This document shows, piece after piece, positions 44,278 through 52,851 of a stretch of 64,000 nt of DNA. The translations under genes were made by a program, and so were the position numbers. The notes below the pieces were generated by a model. The model was not told the origin of the DNA, did not search any database, and saw only the letters and a list, made by a program, of their open reading frames with translations. Position 1 is the first letter of the stretch. Each line of letters starts with the position of its first letter. The DNA comes from Pectobacterium cacticida (GTDB lineage: Bacteria > Pseudomonadota > Gammaproteobacteria > Enterobacterales > Enterobacteriaceae), in the NCBI RefSeq assembly GCF_036885195.1, contig NZ_CP133656.1, positions 744,001-808,000 on the forward strand. The letters are read 5' to 3'.

Positions 44278-44847
44278 CTATTGCTTATTGTGTGCTGTGC
44301 AAGCGCCGTCGAACGGTAGCAATGACTGAAAGGTGGATAAAGTGCGTTGCAGGTCGCCGTCGTTATTCAATAACATACAGTCGCTTGGTAAGCGGCGCTG
44401 CTCTTCTTCCGCCCGCCGCAATCGCGTCGCGATTTGCTGTTCGCTCTCCCGTCCTCTGGTACGTAACCGCTCTCGCAGTATCGATGCAGAAACAGTCAGA
44501 CATATTGGAAACAAGGTGTTGCCATAACGCTCGCGTGCCTGGCTCAGGTAAGCCCGCGAGCCATTCACGATGACGTTGTTCCCTCGCTGTAGCCAGTCAT
44601 CAATCTCTATTCCGATACCATAGTAATACTCGTGCGCTTGCCAGTGGAGCGCGAAAAGGCCAAGCCGCTCGCGGAGCGCAAACTCTTCCATGGTCAGCGC
44701 AATATGGTTCTCTCCTTTAATTTCAGCGGGACGCGTAATGTAGCGATGCGCCACCAGCAGGCGTGGCAGCGCTAGCTGACGAATCGCCCGGAGCAAGCTA
44801 TCTTTGCCTGCTCCGGAGGGGCCGATGAGGTAGATGAGTTTCGTCAT
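44278..44847 (-). CDS. phnN: Ribose 1,5-bisphosphate phosphokinase PhnN
   Basis: 189-aa kinase that makes PRPP from ribose 1,5-bisphosphate, recycling the ribose carrier of the C-P lyase pathway. The P-loop is IYLIGPSGAGKDSLLRA; other guanylate-kinase-like features are YITRPAEIKGENHIAL and a lid around LRTRGRESEQQIATRL. The ATG at 44847 lies two bases after the phnM stop; upstream open codons overlap phnM and are not used. Confidence 0.94.
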   Translation of the reverse strand: MTKLIYLIGPSGAGKDSLLRAIRQLALPRLLVAHRYITRPAEIKGENHIALTMEEFALRERLGLFALHWQAHEYYYGIGIEIDDWLQRGNNVIVNGSRAYLSQARERYGNTLFPICLTVSASILRERLRTRGRESEQQIATRLRRAEEEQRRLPSDCMLLNNDGDLQRTLSTFQSLLPFDGACTAHNKQ

Positions 44848-44849
44848 GA

Positions 44850-45986
44850 TCAGAATACCCGGATGCCCTGACGCCACACGCGCATTAGTTTCATTTGCGG
44901 AGCATGTCGTGTAACAAGTAGCAGGTCAGCTCGTCGCCCTTCTTCAATGCAGCCGCGATCGTTAAATTGCAGCACCTGAGCAGGATTACGGCTAACCAGC
45001 GCGATCGCGCGCGGCAGATCGTAATCATTACGTTCATCCTCCGCGATCATGAACGCCGCCTCCAGCAGGCTGGCCGGATAATAGTCGGAAGATAAGATGT
45101 TAAGTACGCCCAACGTCGCCAGATGGTGTGCTGACACATTGCCCGAGTGTGAGCCGCCACAGATGACATTGGGCGCCCCCATAAGCACATTCATTCCAAC
45201 ATCATGCGCCTGCTGCGCCGCGACCGCAGTGGTAGGAAATTCGGCAATGCTCACACGATACTGGTGGGCTTCGCTGATATGCTCTGGCGTTGCATCGTCA
45301 TGGCTGGCCAACGTAATGCCTCTATCATGACAAAGGCGGACAATCGCTTCGCGGTTAGTCTGTGACCAGCGGCGCGAACCCGTCAACTGTTCCTGTTCAA
45401 ATGCGGCCATTTGCTCGTCATTCAGGTGATATTTGCCTTTGTAATACTGATGATATTTCTCCTGAGAGGAAAATTGCCGCTGCCCTGGCGAGTGATCCAT
45501 CAATGATGCGAGCACGACCAGTGGGATATCGACTAGCTGTTCAAAGAGCGGAAATGTATCCTGGTGTGGCAATTCACAGCGCAGATGCAGATGATGATCC
45601 GCCCGATTTGCGCCATGCTGCTGGCTGTACAGTACCGCATCCGTCATGCGTCGCAGGTTATCAAGCCGATGGCCGCCATCACGGACATCTCCTACCGCGA
45701 TGGCATCCAGAACGGTAGTAATCCCGCAGGAGATAACCAACGCATCATGATTGCGCATTGCCGCTTCGGAAGGCCAGTTAACGCCAGGGCGTGGAGTAAA
45801 ACACTTGTCGAGATTATCCGTATGGAGTTCCACAAGCCCCGGCAGGAGCCAGGCCTGTTCGCCATCCAGCGCGCCGGGATGACGACTGGGCCTGGCGCTG
45901 ATGTGGTGAATCACGCCGTTGCGTACTTCCAGTGACCCATGGACGATTTCCTGTGCGAGCACCATATTGACATTATTGATGATCAT
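44850..45986 (-). CDS. phnM: Alpha-D-ribose 1-methylphosphonate 5-triphosphate diphosphatase PhnM
   Basis: 378-aa amidohydrolase-superfamily enzyme that removes pyrophosphate from the ribosyl-triphosphate phosphonate. Motifs are LLPGLVELHTDNLDKCFTPR with the metal ligands, TTVLDAIAVGD, LMDHSPGQRQF, ITLASHDDATPEHI and LSSDYYPASLLEAAF. The gene overlaps phnL by 14 bases at its start, showing tight coupling. Confidence 0.95.
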   Translation of the reverse strand: MIINNVNMVLAQEIVHGSLEVRNGVIHHISARPSRHPGALDGEQAWLLPGLVELHTDNLDKCFTPRPGVNWPSEAAMRNHDALVISCGITTVLDAIAVGDVRDGGHRLDNLRRMTDAVLYSQQHGANRADHHLHLRCELPHQDTFPLFEQLVDIPLVVLASLMDHSPGQRQFSSQEKYHQYYKGKYHLNDEQMAAFEQEQLTGSRRWSQTNREAIVRLCHDRGITLASHDDATPEHISEAHQYRVSIAEFPTTAVAAQQAHDVGMNVLMGAPNVICGGSHSGNVSAHHLATLGVLNILSSDYYPASLLEAAFMIAEDERNDYDLPRAIALVSRNPAQVLQFNDRGCIEEGRRADLLLVTRHAPQMKLMRVWRQGIRVF

Positions 45987-46707
45987 TTGCGGTCTCCTGA
46001 GCGTTGGAGATTATCGGCATCGAGTGCATCGACATTGTATACAGGCGATCGGCGACCTCCTGACGAACCTCGTCATCGTGAAAAATCCCGACGATGGCAC
46101 ACCCTTTGGCTTTCGCATTACTGATGAGCTGCATGACAGCCAGTCGGTTTTGGGCGTCCAACGAGGCTGTCGGCTCATCTAACAGTAGAATCGGGTAATC
46201 GCCAATGAATCCGCGGGCAATATTAATGCGCTGCTGCTCACCGCCGGAAAAGGTGGCGGGAGCGAGCGACCACAGCCGCTCAGGGACGTTCAGATGCGTC
46301 AGTAATTCACCGGCGCGCACCTCACTTTCCTGACGAGACATACCGCGTTCCAGTAAGGGTTGTATGACTACGTTCAGTGTACTGATGCGCGGAATGACGC
46401 GTAGGAACTGGCTTACCCAGCCCACGGTTTCACGGCGGATTTCCAGCACATGGCGGGCATCTGCGTTGACGATATCGACCCAGCTTTCGCGATGACGTAT
46501 CCAGATGTGGCCGCCGTCAGGCTGATAATTGCCATACAAAGATCGCAACAAAGTGGATTTTCCGCTCCCGGAATGCCCGTGCAACGCCACGCATTCACCG
46601 CCTTTCACAGACAGGCTGACATCGTGGAACACCGGCAATCGTGCGCCCTGTTGGTTATATAACACGAACGTTTTATCAACGTTCTCAATGCGTATTTGCG
46701 TTTCCAT
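45973..46707 (-). CDS. phnL: C-P lyase ABC-type subunit PhnL
   Basis: 244-aa ABC ATPase-like protein that associates with the C-P lyase core rather than a membrane transporter. Walker A GHSGSGKST, signature FSGGEQQRINIARGF, Walker B YPILLLDEPTASLD and the H-loop GIFHDDE are all intact. The ATG at 46707 is used in preference to the TTG one codon before. It lies between phnK and phnM as in E. coli. Confidence 0.94.
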   Translation of the reverse strand: METQIRIENVDKTFVLYNQQGARLPVFHDVSLSVKGGECVALHGHSGSGKSTLLRSLYGNYQPDGGHIWIRHRESWVDIVNADARHVLEIRRETVGWVSQFLRVIPRISTLNVVIQPLLERGMSRQESEVRAGELLTHLNVPERLWSLAPATFSGGEQQRINIARGFIGDYPILLLDEPTASLDAQNRLAVMQLISNAKAKGCAIVGIFHDDEVRQEVADRLYTMSMHSMPIISNAQETANDHQ

Positions 46708-46728
46708 CAAGCGTCCTTTTGTCTGGAT

Positions 46729-47517
46729 TTACAGAATGGAAGAAACCAGTAATTGGGTATAAGGGTGGCTCGGATCGTCGAGCACCCTGTCCGTCAATCC
46801 TTGTTCGACAACCCGCCCTCGCTGCATCACCAACAGGCGGTGTGACAACAAACGGGCAACGCCGAGATCGTGTGTCACGATGACGACGGAAAGCTGCATT
46901 TCCACGACCAGTGTTCTGAGCAGATCGAGCAATCGCGCCTGTACCGATACGTCTAACCCGCCGGTGGGTTCATCCATAAATATCAGTCGTGGCGCCGTCA
47001 CCAGGTTACGTGCGATCTGTAGGCGCTGCTGCATCCCGCCGGAAAACGTGGTTGGCAGATCGTCCATCCGGTTCTCGGGGAGTTCGACGTTTGTCATCCA
47101 CTGTGCCGCCTTCCTACGGATATCCCCGTAGTGCCGATTGCCGATAGCCATGAGCCGTTCGCCGATATTACCGCCGGCAGACACGGTAGCGCGTAGCCCT
47201 GCCAGCGGTTGCTGCCAGACAATCCCCCATTCGGTTCGCAGCAGCGCACGCCGCTGCCGTTCACTAATGTCATAGATCGAGAGTGCCTGATGATTGAGAT
47301 CACGATAGATAACGTCGCCTTCCTGCGGTGCCAGCCGGGCAGAGATCGCATTCAATAGCGTTGTCTTGCCTGAACCCGATTCGCCGACAATCCCTAACAC
47401 TTCCCCTGGCCATAACTGAAACGACACGTCGCGGAAGCCTTTTTCCGGTGCATACAGGTGCGTGAGGTGTTGCACTGTCAACAAAGGGGTGTCGGATACA
47501 TGATGTGCTGTCGTCAT
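46729..47517 (-). CDS. phnK: C-P lyase ABC-type subunit PhnK
   Basis: 262-aa ABC ATPase subunit that binds the PhnGHIJ core. Walker A GESGSGKTT, Q-loop VWQQPLAGLR, signature FSGGMQQRLQIARNL, Walker B RLIFMDEPTGGLD and H-loop VTHDLG are present. The start at 47517 overlaps the phnJ stop (ATGA), so the two are translationally coupled. Upstream in-frame codons fall inside phnJ. Confidence 0.95.
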   Translation of the reverse strand: MTTAHHVSDTPLLTVQHLTHLYAPEKGFRDVSFQLWPGEVLGIVGESGSGKTTLLNAISARLAPQEGDVIYRDLNHQALSIYDISERQRRALLRTEWGIVWQQPLAGLRATVSAGGNIGERLMAIGNRHYGDIRRKAAQWMTNVELPENRMDDLPTTFSGGMQQRLQIARNLVTAPRLIFMDEPTGGLDVSVQARLLDLLRTLVVEMQLSVVIVTHDLGVARLLSHRLLVMQRGRVVEQGLTDRVLDDPSHPYTQLLVSSIL

Positions 47518-48398
47518 GACGTTTCTCCTCCCTGGTTCTGTCGCTGCTGGCAATAGTCGGTATCGGAGCAGACGAACATACGGGTCCCGTCATCATCCAT
47601 TACCACTTCATCGAGGAAGCTGTCGCGGGCGCCACATAGCTCACATGGCTTGTCCCACTGCTGTATTGTGAAAGGGTGATCGTCGAAATCGAGGCTTTCC
47701 ACCACGGTGTACGGCGGAACGGCATAGACCCGCTTTTCACGCCCTGCGCCAAAGAGTTGCAGCGCAGGCATCATGTTCATCTTCGGGTTGTCGAATTTTG
47801 GGATGGGCGATGGATCCATGACGTAGCGGTGATTCACCTTCACCGGGTACGCGTAGGTTGTGGCAATATGGCCAAAACGCGCGATATCTTCATAGAGTTT
47901 CACCTGCATCACACCATATTCTTCCAACGCATGCATTTTGCATGTTTCGGTTTCTCGCGGTTCGATAAAGCGCAGTGGCTCAGGGATTGGCACTTGAAAG
48001 ACCAGGATCTGATCTTCCCTCAGTGGCGTTTCAGGAATGCGGTGTCGTGTTTGGATCAGCGTCGCATCGCAGGTTCTTTCTGTAGTTGCTACCTTTGCCA
48101 CCTTGCGGAAAAACGAGCGAATCGACACGGCGTTGGTCGTATCGTCAGAGCCTTGATCGATCACTTTGAGCGTATCGTCCGGCCCGATAATGCTGGCGGT
48201 GATTTGAATGCCGCCGGTGCCCCAGCCGTAAGGCATCGGCATTTCCCGGCTACCGAATGGCACTTGATGCCCTGGGATGGCGATCGCTTTCAGGATTGCA
48301 CGCCGTATCATGCCCTTCGTGCTTTCATCCAGGTAGGCATAGTTATATTCCGTTTCTGGCCGGCTGCCTGTCTGGTGGGAGATCGTTGTCTGTCCCAT
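47514..48398 (-). CDS. phnJ: Carbon-phosphorus lyase catalytic subunit PhnJ
   Basis: 294-aa radical SAM enzyme that breaks the C-P bond of ribosyl 5-phosphate 1-phosphonates. The diagnostic Cys pattern C-x2-C-x21-C-x5-C is exact (C252, C255, C277, C283), three for the 4Fe-4S cluster and the last as thiyl radical residue. Other conserved blocks are PYGWGTGGIQITASIIG and YAVPPYTVVESLDFDDHPF. The ATG at 48398 overlaps the phnI stop. All catalytic residues are intact, so the operon should be functional. Confidence 0.97.
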   Translation of the reverse strand: MGQTTISHQTGSRPETEYNYAYLDESTKGMIRRAILKAIAIPGHQVPFGSREMPMPYGWGTGGIQITASIIGPDDTLKVIDQGSDDTTNAVSIRSFFRKVAKVATTERTCDATLIQTRHRIPETPLREDQILVFQVPIPEPLRFIEPRETETCKMHALEEYGVMQVKLYEDIARFGHIATTYAYPVKVNHRYVMDPSPIPKFDNPKMNMMPALQLFGAGREKRVYAVPPYTVVESLDFDDHPFTIQQWDKPCELCGARDSFLDEVVMDDDGTRMFVCSDTDYCQQRQNQGGETS

Positions 48399-49501
48399 CA
48401 CGCGTTACTCCTTGACACAGACGCAAGGTATTCCTCACGTAGTCGTTTTAATAGTTCCAGCTCTGACTGGAAATCGACGTAATGCGGAAGTTTCAGATGC
48501 GAAACAAATCCCGCTGCTTCCACGTTGTCGGCATGGGAAAGCACAAACTCTTCATCCTGAGCCGGGCCGCGAATTTCCTCTTGATAATCGGCAGTCTGAA
48601 GTGCGCGATCGGCTAATGCCACCGTAATGGCCTTACGCTCTGAACGGCCGAATGCCAACCCGTAACCACGAGTAAAATGCGGTGCATCGCTGGTGGGTTT
48701 AACAAATCCGTTTACGGTTTCGCATTCCGTGAGCAGAATCTCGCCAATATCAATGGCAAAACCCACCTCTTCGGCGACGATGCTGACCGTGATATATCCC
48801 GTTCGGATCTCGCCGACGAACGGATGGTTGCGCCCATAGCCGCGCTGGGTTGAATAGCCGAGCGAGAGGAGAAAGCCCTCATCACCACGAAACAACTGTT
48901 GGAGACGTGCCGCCCGCGTGCCGGGGTAACTCGGCGGAACCATCGTAATGTCTGGTGGATCGTTGTCCTCGTTGATATCGCGCTCAGGGACAAGATGTTG
49001 TTGCGCCAGAAACTGAAATGCGTGAGTAATGTGCTCGCGAGCTTCCTCTTTCGTGTCAGCGGTGTCGAGGTTCGGCGCGACAGGATCCTCACCGGCGGCC
49101 AGAAGCGAGAAATCCAGCAATCGATGAGTATAGTCATAGGTCGGGCCCAGGAGCTGCCCGCCCGGTAAGTCTTTGAAAATGGCTGACACTCGGCGTTCGA
49201 GACGCATATCAGACGTATTCAGCGGTTGACTGATTCCCCAGCGAGGCAGCGTAGAGCGGTAAGCCCGTAAGAGAAAGATACTCTCTACCAGATCTCCACT
49301 GGCTTGTTTAATGGCCAGCGCGGCGAGTTGGCGGTCGTAAATATTGCCTTCCGTCATGACGCGATCGACAGCTAAGTTCAACTGTTGTTCTATCTGTGTA
49401 CAGTCCAATTCTGGAATATCCGTGCACCCGCGTCGGCGACAGGATTGTAGCTGGTGAGCGGCTTCAATGGCCTTTTCCCCACCTTTCACGGCAACGTACA
49501 T
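48398..49501 (-). CDS. phnI: C-P lyase core subunit PhnI
   Basis: 367-aa subunit with nucleosidase activity; it replaces the adenine of ATP by the phosphonate to give ribosyl-triphosphate phosphonate. Conserved blocks include MYVAVKGGEKAIEAAHQL, QLNLAVDRVMTEGNIYDRQL, ALAIKQASGDLVESIFLLRA and LPHYVDFQSELELLKRLR. The ATG shares a base with the phnH stop codon (TAATG). Confidence 0.95.
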   Translation of the reverse strand: MYVAVKGGEKAIEAAHQLQSCRRRGCTDIPELDCTQIEQQLNLAVDRVMTEGNIYDRQLAALAIKQASGDLVESIFLLRAYRSTLPRWGISQPLNTSDMRLERRVSAIFKDLPGGQLLGPTYDYTHRLLDFSLLAAGEDPVAPNLDTADTKEEAREHITHAFQFLAQQHLVPERDINEDNDPPDITMVPPSYPGTRAARLQQLFRGDEGFLLSLGYSTQRGYGRNHPFVGEIRTGYITVSIVAEEVGFAIDIGEILLTECETVNGFVKPTSDAPHFTRGYGLAFGRSERKAITVALADRALQTADYQEEIRGPAQDEEFVLSHADNVEAAGFVSHLKLPHYVDFQSELELLKRLREEYLASVSRSNA

Positions 49502-50082
49502 TAGCATTCCTCCACGTGGGTACTTCTAGGGATCGCAAACAGCTTTTTCCCAGAGGTAAAGAGAAAATCCAATCCTGTAGGGAAAGCATGAGGGCGGTTA
49601 CATAGGTAGTTCCTGACACGATCGGGCAAATGGGGAGAGATAACGCGATGTGTCTTGATGCCAGGACCGGTTAGCTTTAAACACGGCCCGTCATGCATTC
49701 CGTCCACCTCGACAATAACCGTGGTGGATTTTTCTGGCTCGGCTTCGCTGCCACAGGAGAGCGTCATCAGATCGTAAGAAAAAGGATTTCCGCTTAGCAG
49801 CACAAAGTAGGCCTCTTCCAGCGTTGTAACGATCGGCACGTTCGTATGCAGACAAAGCGTGCGCAGCAGCAGCGGATTACTCATCTGCGGATCGATAAAC
49901 AGCGGCGTAGTGTGGCTGGTCAGCGTAAGCAGCGTAGCCGCCGTAGCGGAAGATATTGATTCCAGACCGGAAACATTGGGCACGGTTACCAGAGAACCCG
50001 GCTCGCTCATTGCCTTCACGATTTTGCGAAAGCAGAGCTGAGTGCCAAATACAGGGTGGGCGAAGCCCGTCATTGTTGTCAT
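49501..50082 (-). CDS. phnH: C-P lyase core subunit PhnH
   Basis: 193-aa structural subunit of the PhnGHIJ complex. Family features are GFAHPVFGTQLCFRKIV followed by KAMSEPGSLV, and a C-terminal PHAFPTGLDFLFTSG then LFAIPRST. It lies six bases after phnG and overlaps phnI by one base. It is PLP-transferase-like in fold but has no known catalysis. Confidence 0.94.
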   Translation of the reverse strand: MTTMTGFAHPVFGTQLCFRKIVKAMSEPGSLVTVPNVSGLESISSATAATLLTLTSHTTPLFIDPQMSNPLLLRTLCLHTNVPIVTTLEEAYFVLLSGNPFSYDLMTLSCGSEAEPEKSTTVIVEVDGMHDGPCLKLTGPGIKTHRVISPHLPDRVRNYLCNRPHAFPTGLDFLFTSGKKLFAIPRSTHVEEC

Positions 50083-50088
50083 GACAAA

Positions 50089-50532
50089 TTATTCCCCCCT
50101 GACCAAAGTAAAGAAATTTACCCGGCTGGCAGCCACTTCATGCTGTAGCCGCTCCCGATGCGCGCGTTGCACGTCCGCTAATGGCGTGATGATGCGATCC
50201 CAGATTTCGTGGAAACAGGCTTGGGTTTGCAGTAGCGCATCGATCCAGGCGCAAAGTTCGGCATGTGATTTATTTCTGCCCGCGATATAGCTGTAACCGC
50301 ACGTCCCATCTTCCAGCTGTACCGCCGCGCGGGTCACGGTCATATCGCCGACAATAAAGCGCGGGCCATCTACTTCCATTCTTCCCTGTAGCTGGATTAA
50401 GCCAATCTGCGTCGGGCGTAAGAGCTGATAACTTGCCGGGAAATCCAATCTTCCCCAATGTTCTTTCAGTTCAGCCGGATCGCTGTGCGCAAGAATTGAC
50501 ATCCAGTGCTGGCGTTGTGTTAACTCTGACAT
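50089..50532 (-). CDS. phnG: C-P lyase core subunit PhnG
   Basis: 147-aa subunit that with PhnI, PhnH and PhnJ forms the C-P lyase core. Seen: RQHWMSILAHSDPAELKEHW, then LQGRMEVDGPRFIVGDMTVTRAAVQL and CGYSYIAGRNKSHAELCAW, all typical. The start codon directly follows the stop of the upstream dehydrogenase gene (no spacer), with AGGAGGGA inside the end of that gene. That links phosphonate formation and C-P lyase genes in one transcript. Confidence 0.95.
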   Translation of the reverse strand: MSELTQRQHWMSILAHSDPAELKEHWGRLDFPASYQLLRPTQIGLIQLQGRMEVDGPRFIVGDMTVTRAAVQLEDGTCGYSYIAGRNKSHAELCAWIDALLQTQACFHEIWDRIITPLADVQRAHRERLQHEVAASRVNFFTLVRGE

Positions 50533-51426
50533 TTATTCCCTCCTTGCTGGTAAGGCGCGTGAGAGATAAGCAAAGCAGGCGGTTTGATCTTGCGGCTCCG
50601 CCGAGAGTTCCGCTGTGTTTTGATAGCACTGACGCGCCGTATCGAAGAATTCGCTTTGGATCTCGGCGCATTGGAAAAGCCTATTGGCCAGATCGAGATC
50701 TTTAAGGCGGATGGATAAAGGGACAGACACAGTTTCACGCGGGTTCAGATAGCGATCCAACATGACATCCATATAGGTCGAGCGACCGCGTCCCAGCGTT
50801 AACGCCTTTGCCAACACATCAGGGGCGATGTCATGGCCTTCCGCTACCAACAGCGCTTCCGCCGCCACCAGCAGATGCACCGCCTCACAATAGTTATTAA
50901 TTACCTTCATGGTTTGTGCACTGTGGTTACTTGCCATCAGCACATAATGATCCGATAGGCTGGTTACGACATCGTTAACCGCACGAGCATAATCATTGAC
51001 ACACGGACCCACCCAGGCGGCAAGTTTGCCCTGTCGCGCGCCCTCCGGCCCGCCCGACACGGGGCATTCCACATAATGAGCGCCATGCTGATGAAAAAAA
51101 GCCTCCATCCAGCGGCTCTCTTCCGGCCCTACCGTGCTGATATTGATAAACAAAGGGTGATAGCGAGTCAGTTTCTGTGTCACCTTTTCCGACTGGAAAA
51201 CATCACGTATCGCCTCTGCATCTTTCAGGCAGATCAGCACAACCTGTTTTTCCTGCGTAAATAACTGGTGCAGTTCAGAGACCGCGTGAGCGCCTTCGGC
51301 AGCAACCTCGCTTGCTTTACTGTAAGTCCGGTTAAACACACAGAGCGAAAACTGACGTTGTAATAGTCTGAGCGCAATCGCTTTTCCTAATACACCCACA
51401 CCAACTAAAGAAACAGAATGAGTCAT
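50533..51426 (-). CDS. Beta-hydroxyacid (3-hydroxyisobutyrate-type) dehydrogenase
   Basis: 297-aa NAD(P)-dependent dehydrogenase. The N-terminal Rossmann motif is LVGVGVLGKAIALRL followed by NRTYSKA; the substrate loop is VECPVSGGPEGARQGKLAAW; the catalytic Lys is in MKVINNYCEA. This is the 3-hydroxyisobutyrate/tartronate-semialdehyde reductase family. The ATG at 51426 follows AAGGAT at good spacing; an ATG at 51480 touching the previous stop is possible but poorer. Placed after PEP mutase and phosphonopyruvate decarboxylase, it may reduce phosphonoacetaldehyde to 2-hydroxyethylphosphonate. That role is inference; the known HEP-forming reductases are iron-type alcohol dehydrogenases. Confidence 0.88.
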   Translation of the reverse strand: MTHSVSLVGVGVLGKAIALRLLQRQFSLCVFNRTYSKASEVAAEGAHAVSELHQLFTQEKQVVLICLKDAEAIRDVFQSEKVTQKLTRYHPLFINISTVGPEESRWMEAFFHQHGAHYVECPVSGGPEGARQGKLAAWVGPCVNDYARAVNDVVTSLSDHYVLMASNHSAQTMKVINNYCEAVHLLVAAEALLVAEGHDIAPDVLAKALTLGRGRSTYMDVMLDRYLNPRETVSVPLSIRLKDLDLANRLFQCAEIQSEFFDTARQCYQNTAELSAEPQDQTACFAYLSRALPARRE

Positions 51427-51479
51427 ATCGGCAATCCTTGTCGCTAAGAAGTGAGCAATACCCAGGGTATCGCCACTCA

Positions 51480-52631
51480 TCAAGAGGCCTGGGGTACATC
51501 GAGAAACTGCATAAACGCATCACGGTTTTGCGCCGGAGACGTTGCAGGCCGCTCGAGATCGCTACGATGGCCGACGCGGCATTTCACCTCAATGAACTGA
51601 CTGACGTGCGCCCGCAGCGCCTGTTGCAGCGCGGCTCGTAAGGCTTCTTCCGTTTCGGTGTAGTAAGTGTCGCCATAGCCGCAAGCAGCCGCGATGGGCG
51701 TTAGCGGTAATCGGGACGCGGCCGTGGGCTGCCCTCCCACGGAATCATGGGCGCCATTGTTGATGACGACGTGTATCAGGTTGTTTGCCTGGGCGGTGTT
51801 CGTCAGCCCACCCATGTGCATCAGCAGTGCTCCATCCCCATCCAGACACACGATTTTCCGCTGCGGTTGCGCATCACATAGACCCAATGCAATTTGGCTG
51901 GCAAGGCCCATGCCACCGACAGTGAGAAAATCTCGCTGATGCCCTTCACTCCGCCGCTCACGTAGCTCATAGAGTTCGCGGGACAACATGCCCGTGGTGC
52001 TTACGATAGGAAGATGAGGAGGCAGTTCGTTCAGGCAGACGGCTACGATAGCTTCTCGCTGCATCAGCACCGGTTCCACCGTGGAATTGGCGGGGGCGGC
52101 AGACGAGGAAAACGTATTTTTTCTCACTACCAGCGCCACGGGGCGGTGTTCATCGTGCGCACGTTGAAGCAGGGCCTGAATGTCATCCCACGGAGACGGG
52201 TTAAGTCCATCCAGAACGATATGCGGGATATCAAGCACATTAAGTTGGGCCAATGTGACTCGCCCCTGCATCACATGCTGTGGTTCATCGTGCAGTTGCT
52301 TTCCGCCGTCATCGATCTCGCCGCGCCAGCCAACGATGAGTAATAGTGGAATACCATAAACATCTGGCGTAGCCAGAGAACAAAGGGGGTTGATCGTATT
52401 ACCCAACCCCGAGTTTTGCATATAGACCACGGGCAACGTTCGTGTCGAGAGATAATGACCAATTGCCATCCCTATCGCACAGCCTTCATTACTCGCGATA
52501 CGGTGCGCCAACCCACTATGATTACTTTCAATCGCCAGACAAAATGCTTTTAATAATGAATCAGGGACGCCACTGAAAAAATGTACGCCGCGTTGAACAA
52601 GAAATTCGATGAGTTTATTAGGGTCAATCAT
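51480..52631 (-). CDS. ppd: Phosphonopyruvate decarboxylase
   Basis: 383-aa thiamine-diphosphate enzyme that decarboxylates phosphonopyruvate to phosphonoacetaldehyde, pulling the unfavourable PEP mutase reaction forward. The N-terminus LVQRGVHFFSGVPDSLLKAF and ASNEGCAIGMAIGHYL are typical of Ppd, followed by YMQNSGLGNTINPLCSL and the TPP/Mg motif LDGDGALLMHMGGL with a later INNGAHDSVGGQPT. AAGGGAAGG precedes the ATG. The stop overlaps an ATG of the next frame. Related sulfopyruvate decarboxylases are an alternative but the adjacent PEP mutase decides. Confidence 0.95.
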   Translation of the reverse strand: MIDPNKLIEFLVQRGVHFFSGVPDSLLKAFCLAIESNHSGLAHRIASNEGCAIGMAIGHYLSTRTLPVVYMQNSGLGNTINPLCSLATPDVYGIPLLLIVGWRGEIDDGGKQLHDEPQHVMQGRVTLAQLNVLDIPHIVLDGLNPSPWDDIQALLQRAHDEHRPVALVVRKNTFSSSAAPANSTVEPVLMQREAIVAVCLNELPPHLPIVSTTGMLSRELYELRERRSEGHQRDFLTVGGMGLASQIALGLCDAQPQRKIVCLDGDGALLMHMGGLTNTAQANNLIHVVINNGAHDSVGGQPTAASRLPLTPIAAACGYGDTYYTETEEALRAALQQALRAHVSQFIEVKCRVGHRSDLERPATSPAQNRDAFMQFLDVPQAS

Positions 52632-52851
52632 AATAAACCTTCCCTTTGCATCACGCCGTAGTTAACCGCAATGATGATAATTTAATTATGAAGTAGAAAT
52701 AACAAGGTGCAATATAATTATGTAATCCCCCAAATAGCCAATAAACCAAATTGACTCATTGATTTATTTATCATGTCTTATAATAAAAACAGACTTCTAA
52801 TGCTCAATAATATCGCTATAAAATAATTATACTGAACCGAAATATATTTCT
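52632..52851. other. AT-rich spacer between PEP mutase and decarboxylase genes
   Basis: 220 bases without a gene in an otherwise gapless operon. It is strongly AT-rich; no clear terminator hairpin with a T-run or Pho box is seen. It could hold a second promoter or a processing site. Confidence 0.4.

Noticed and set aside
46707..46729. PhnK/PhnL as a phosphonate import ATPase
   Set aside because: Order, motifs and coupling to phnJ and phnM identify the C-P lyase-associated ATPases; no permease or binding protein is nearby.
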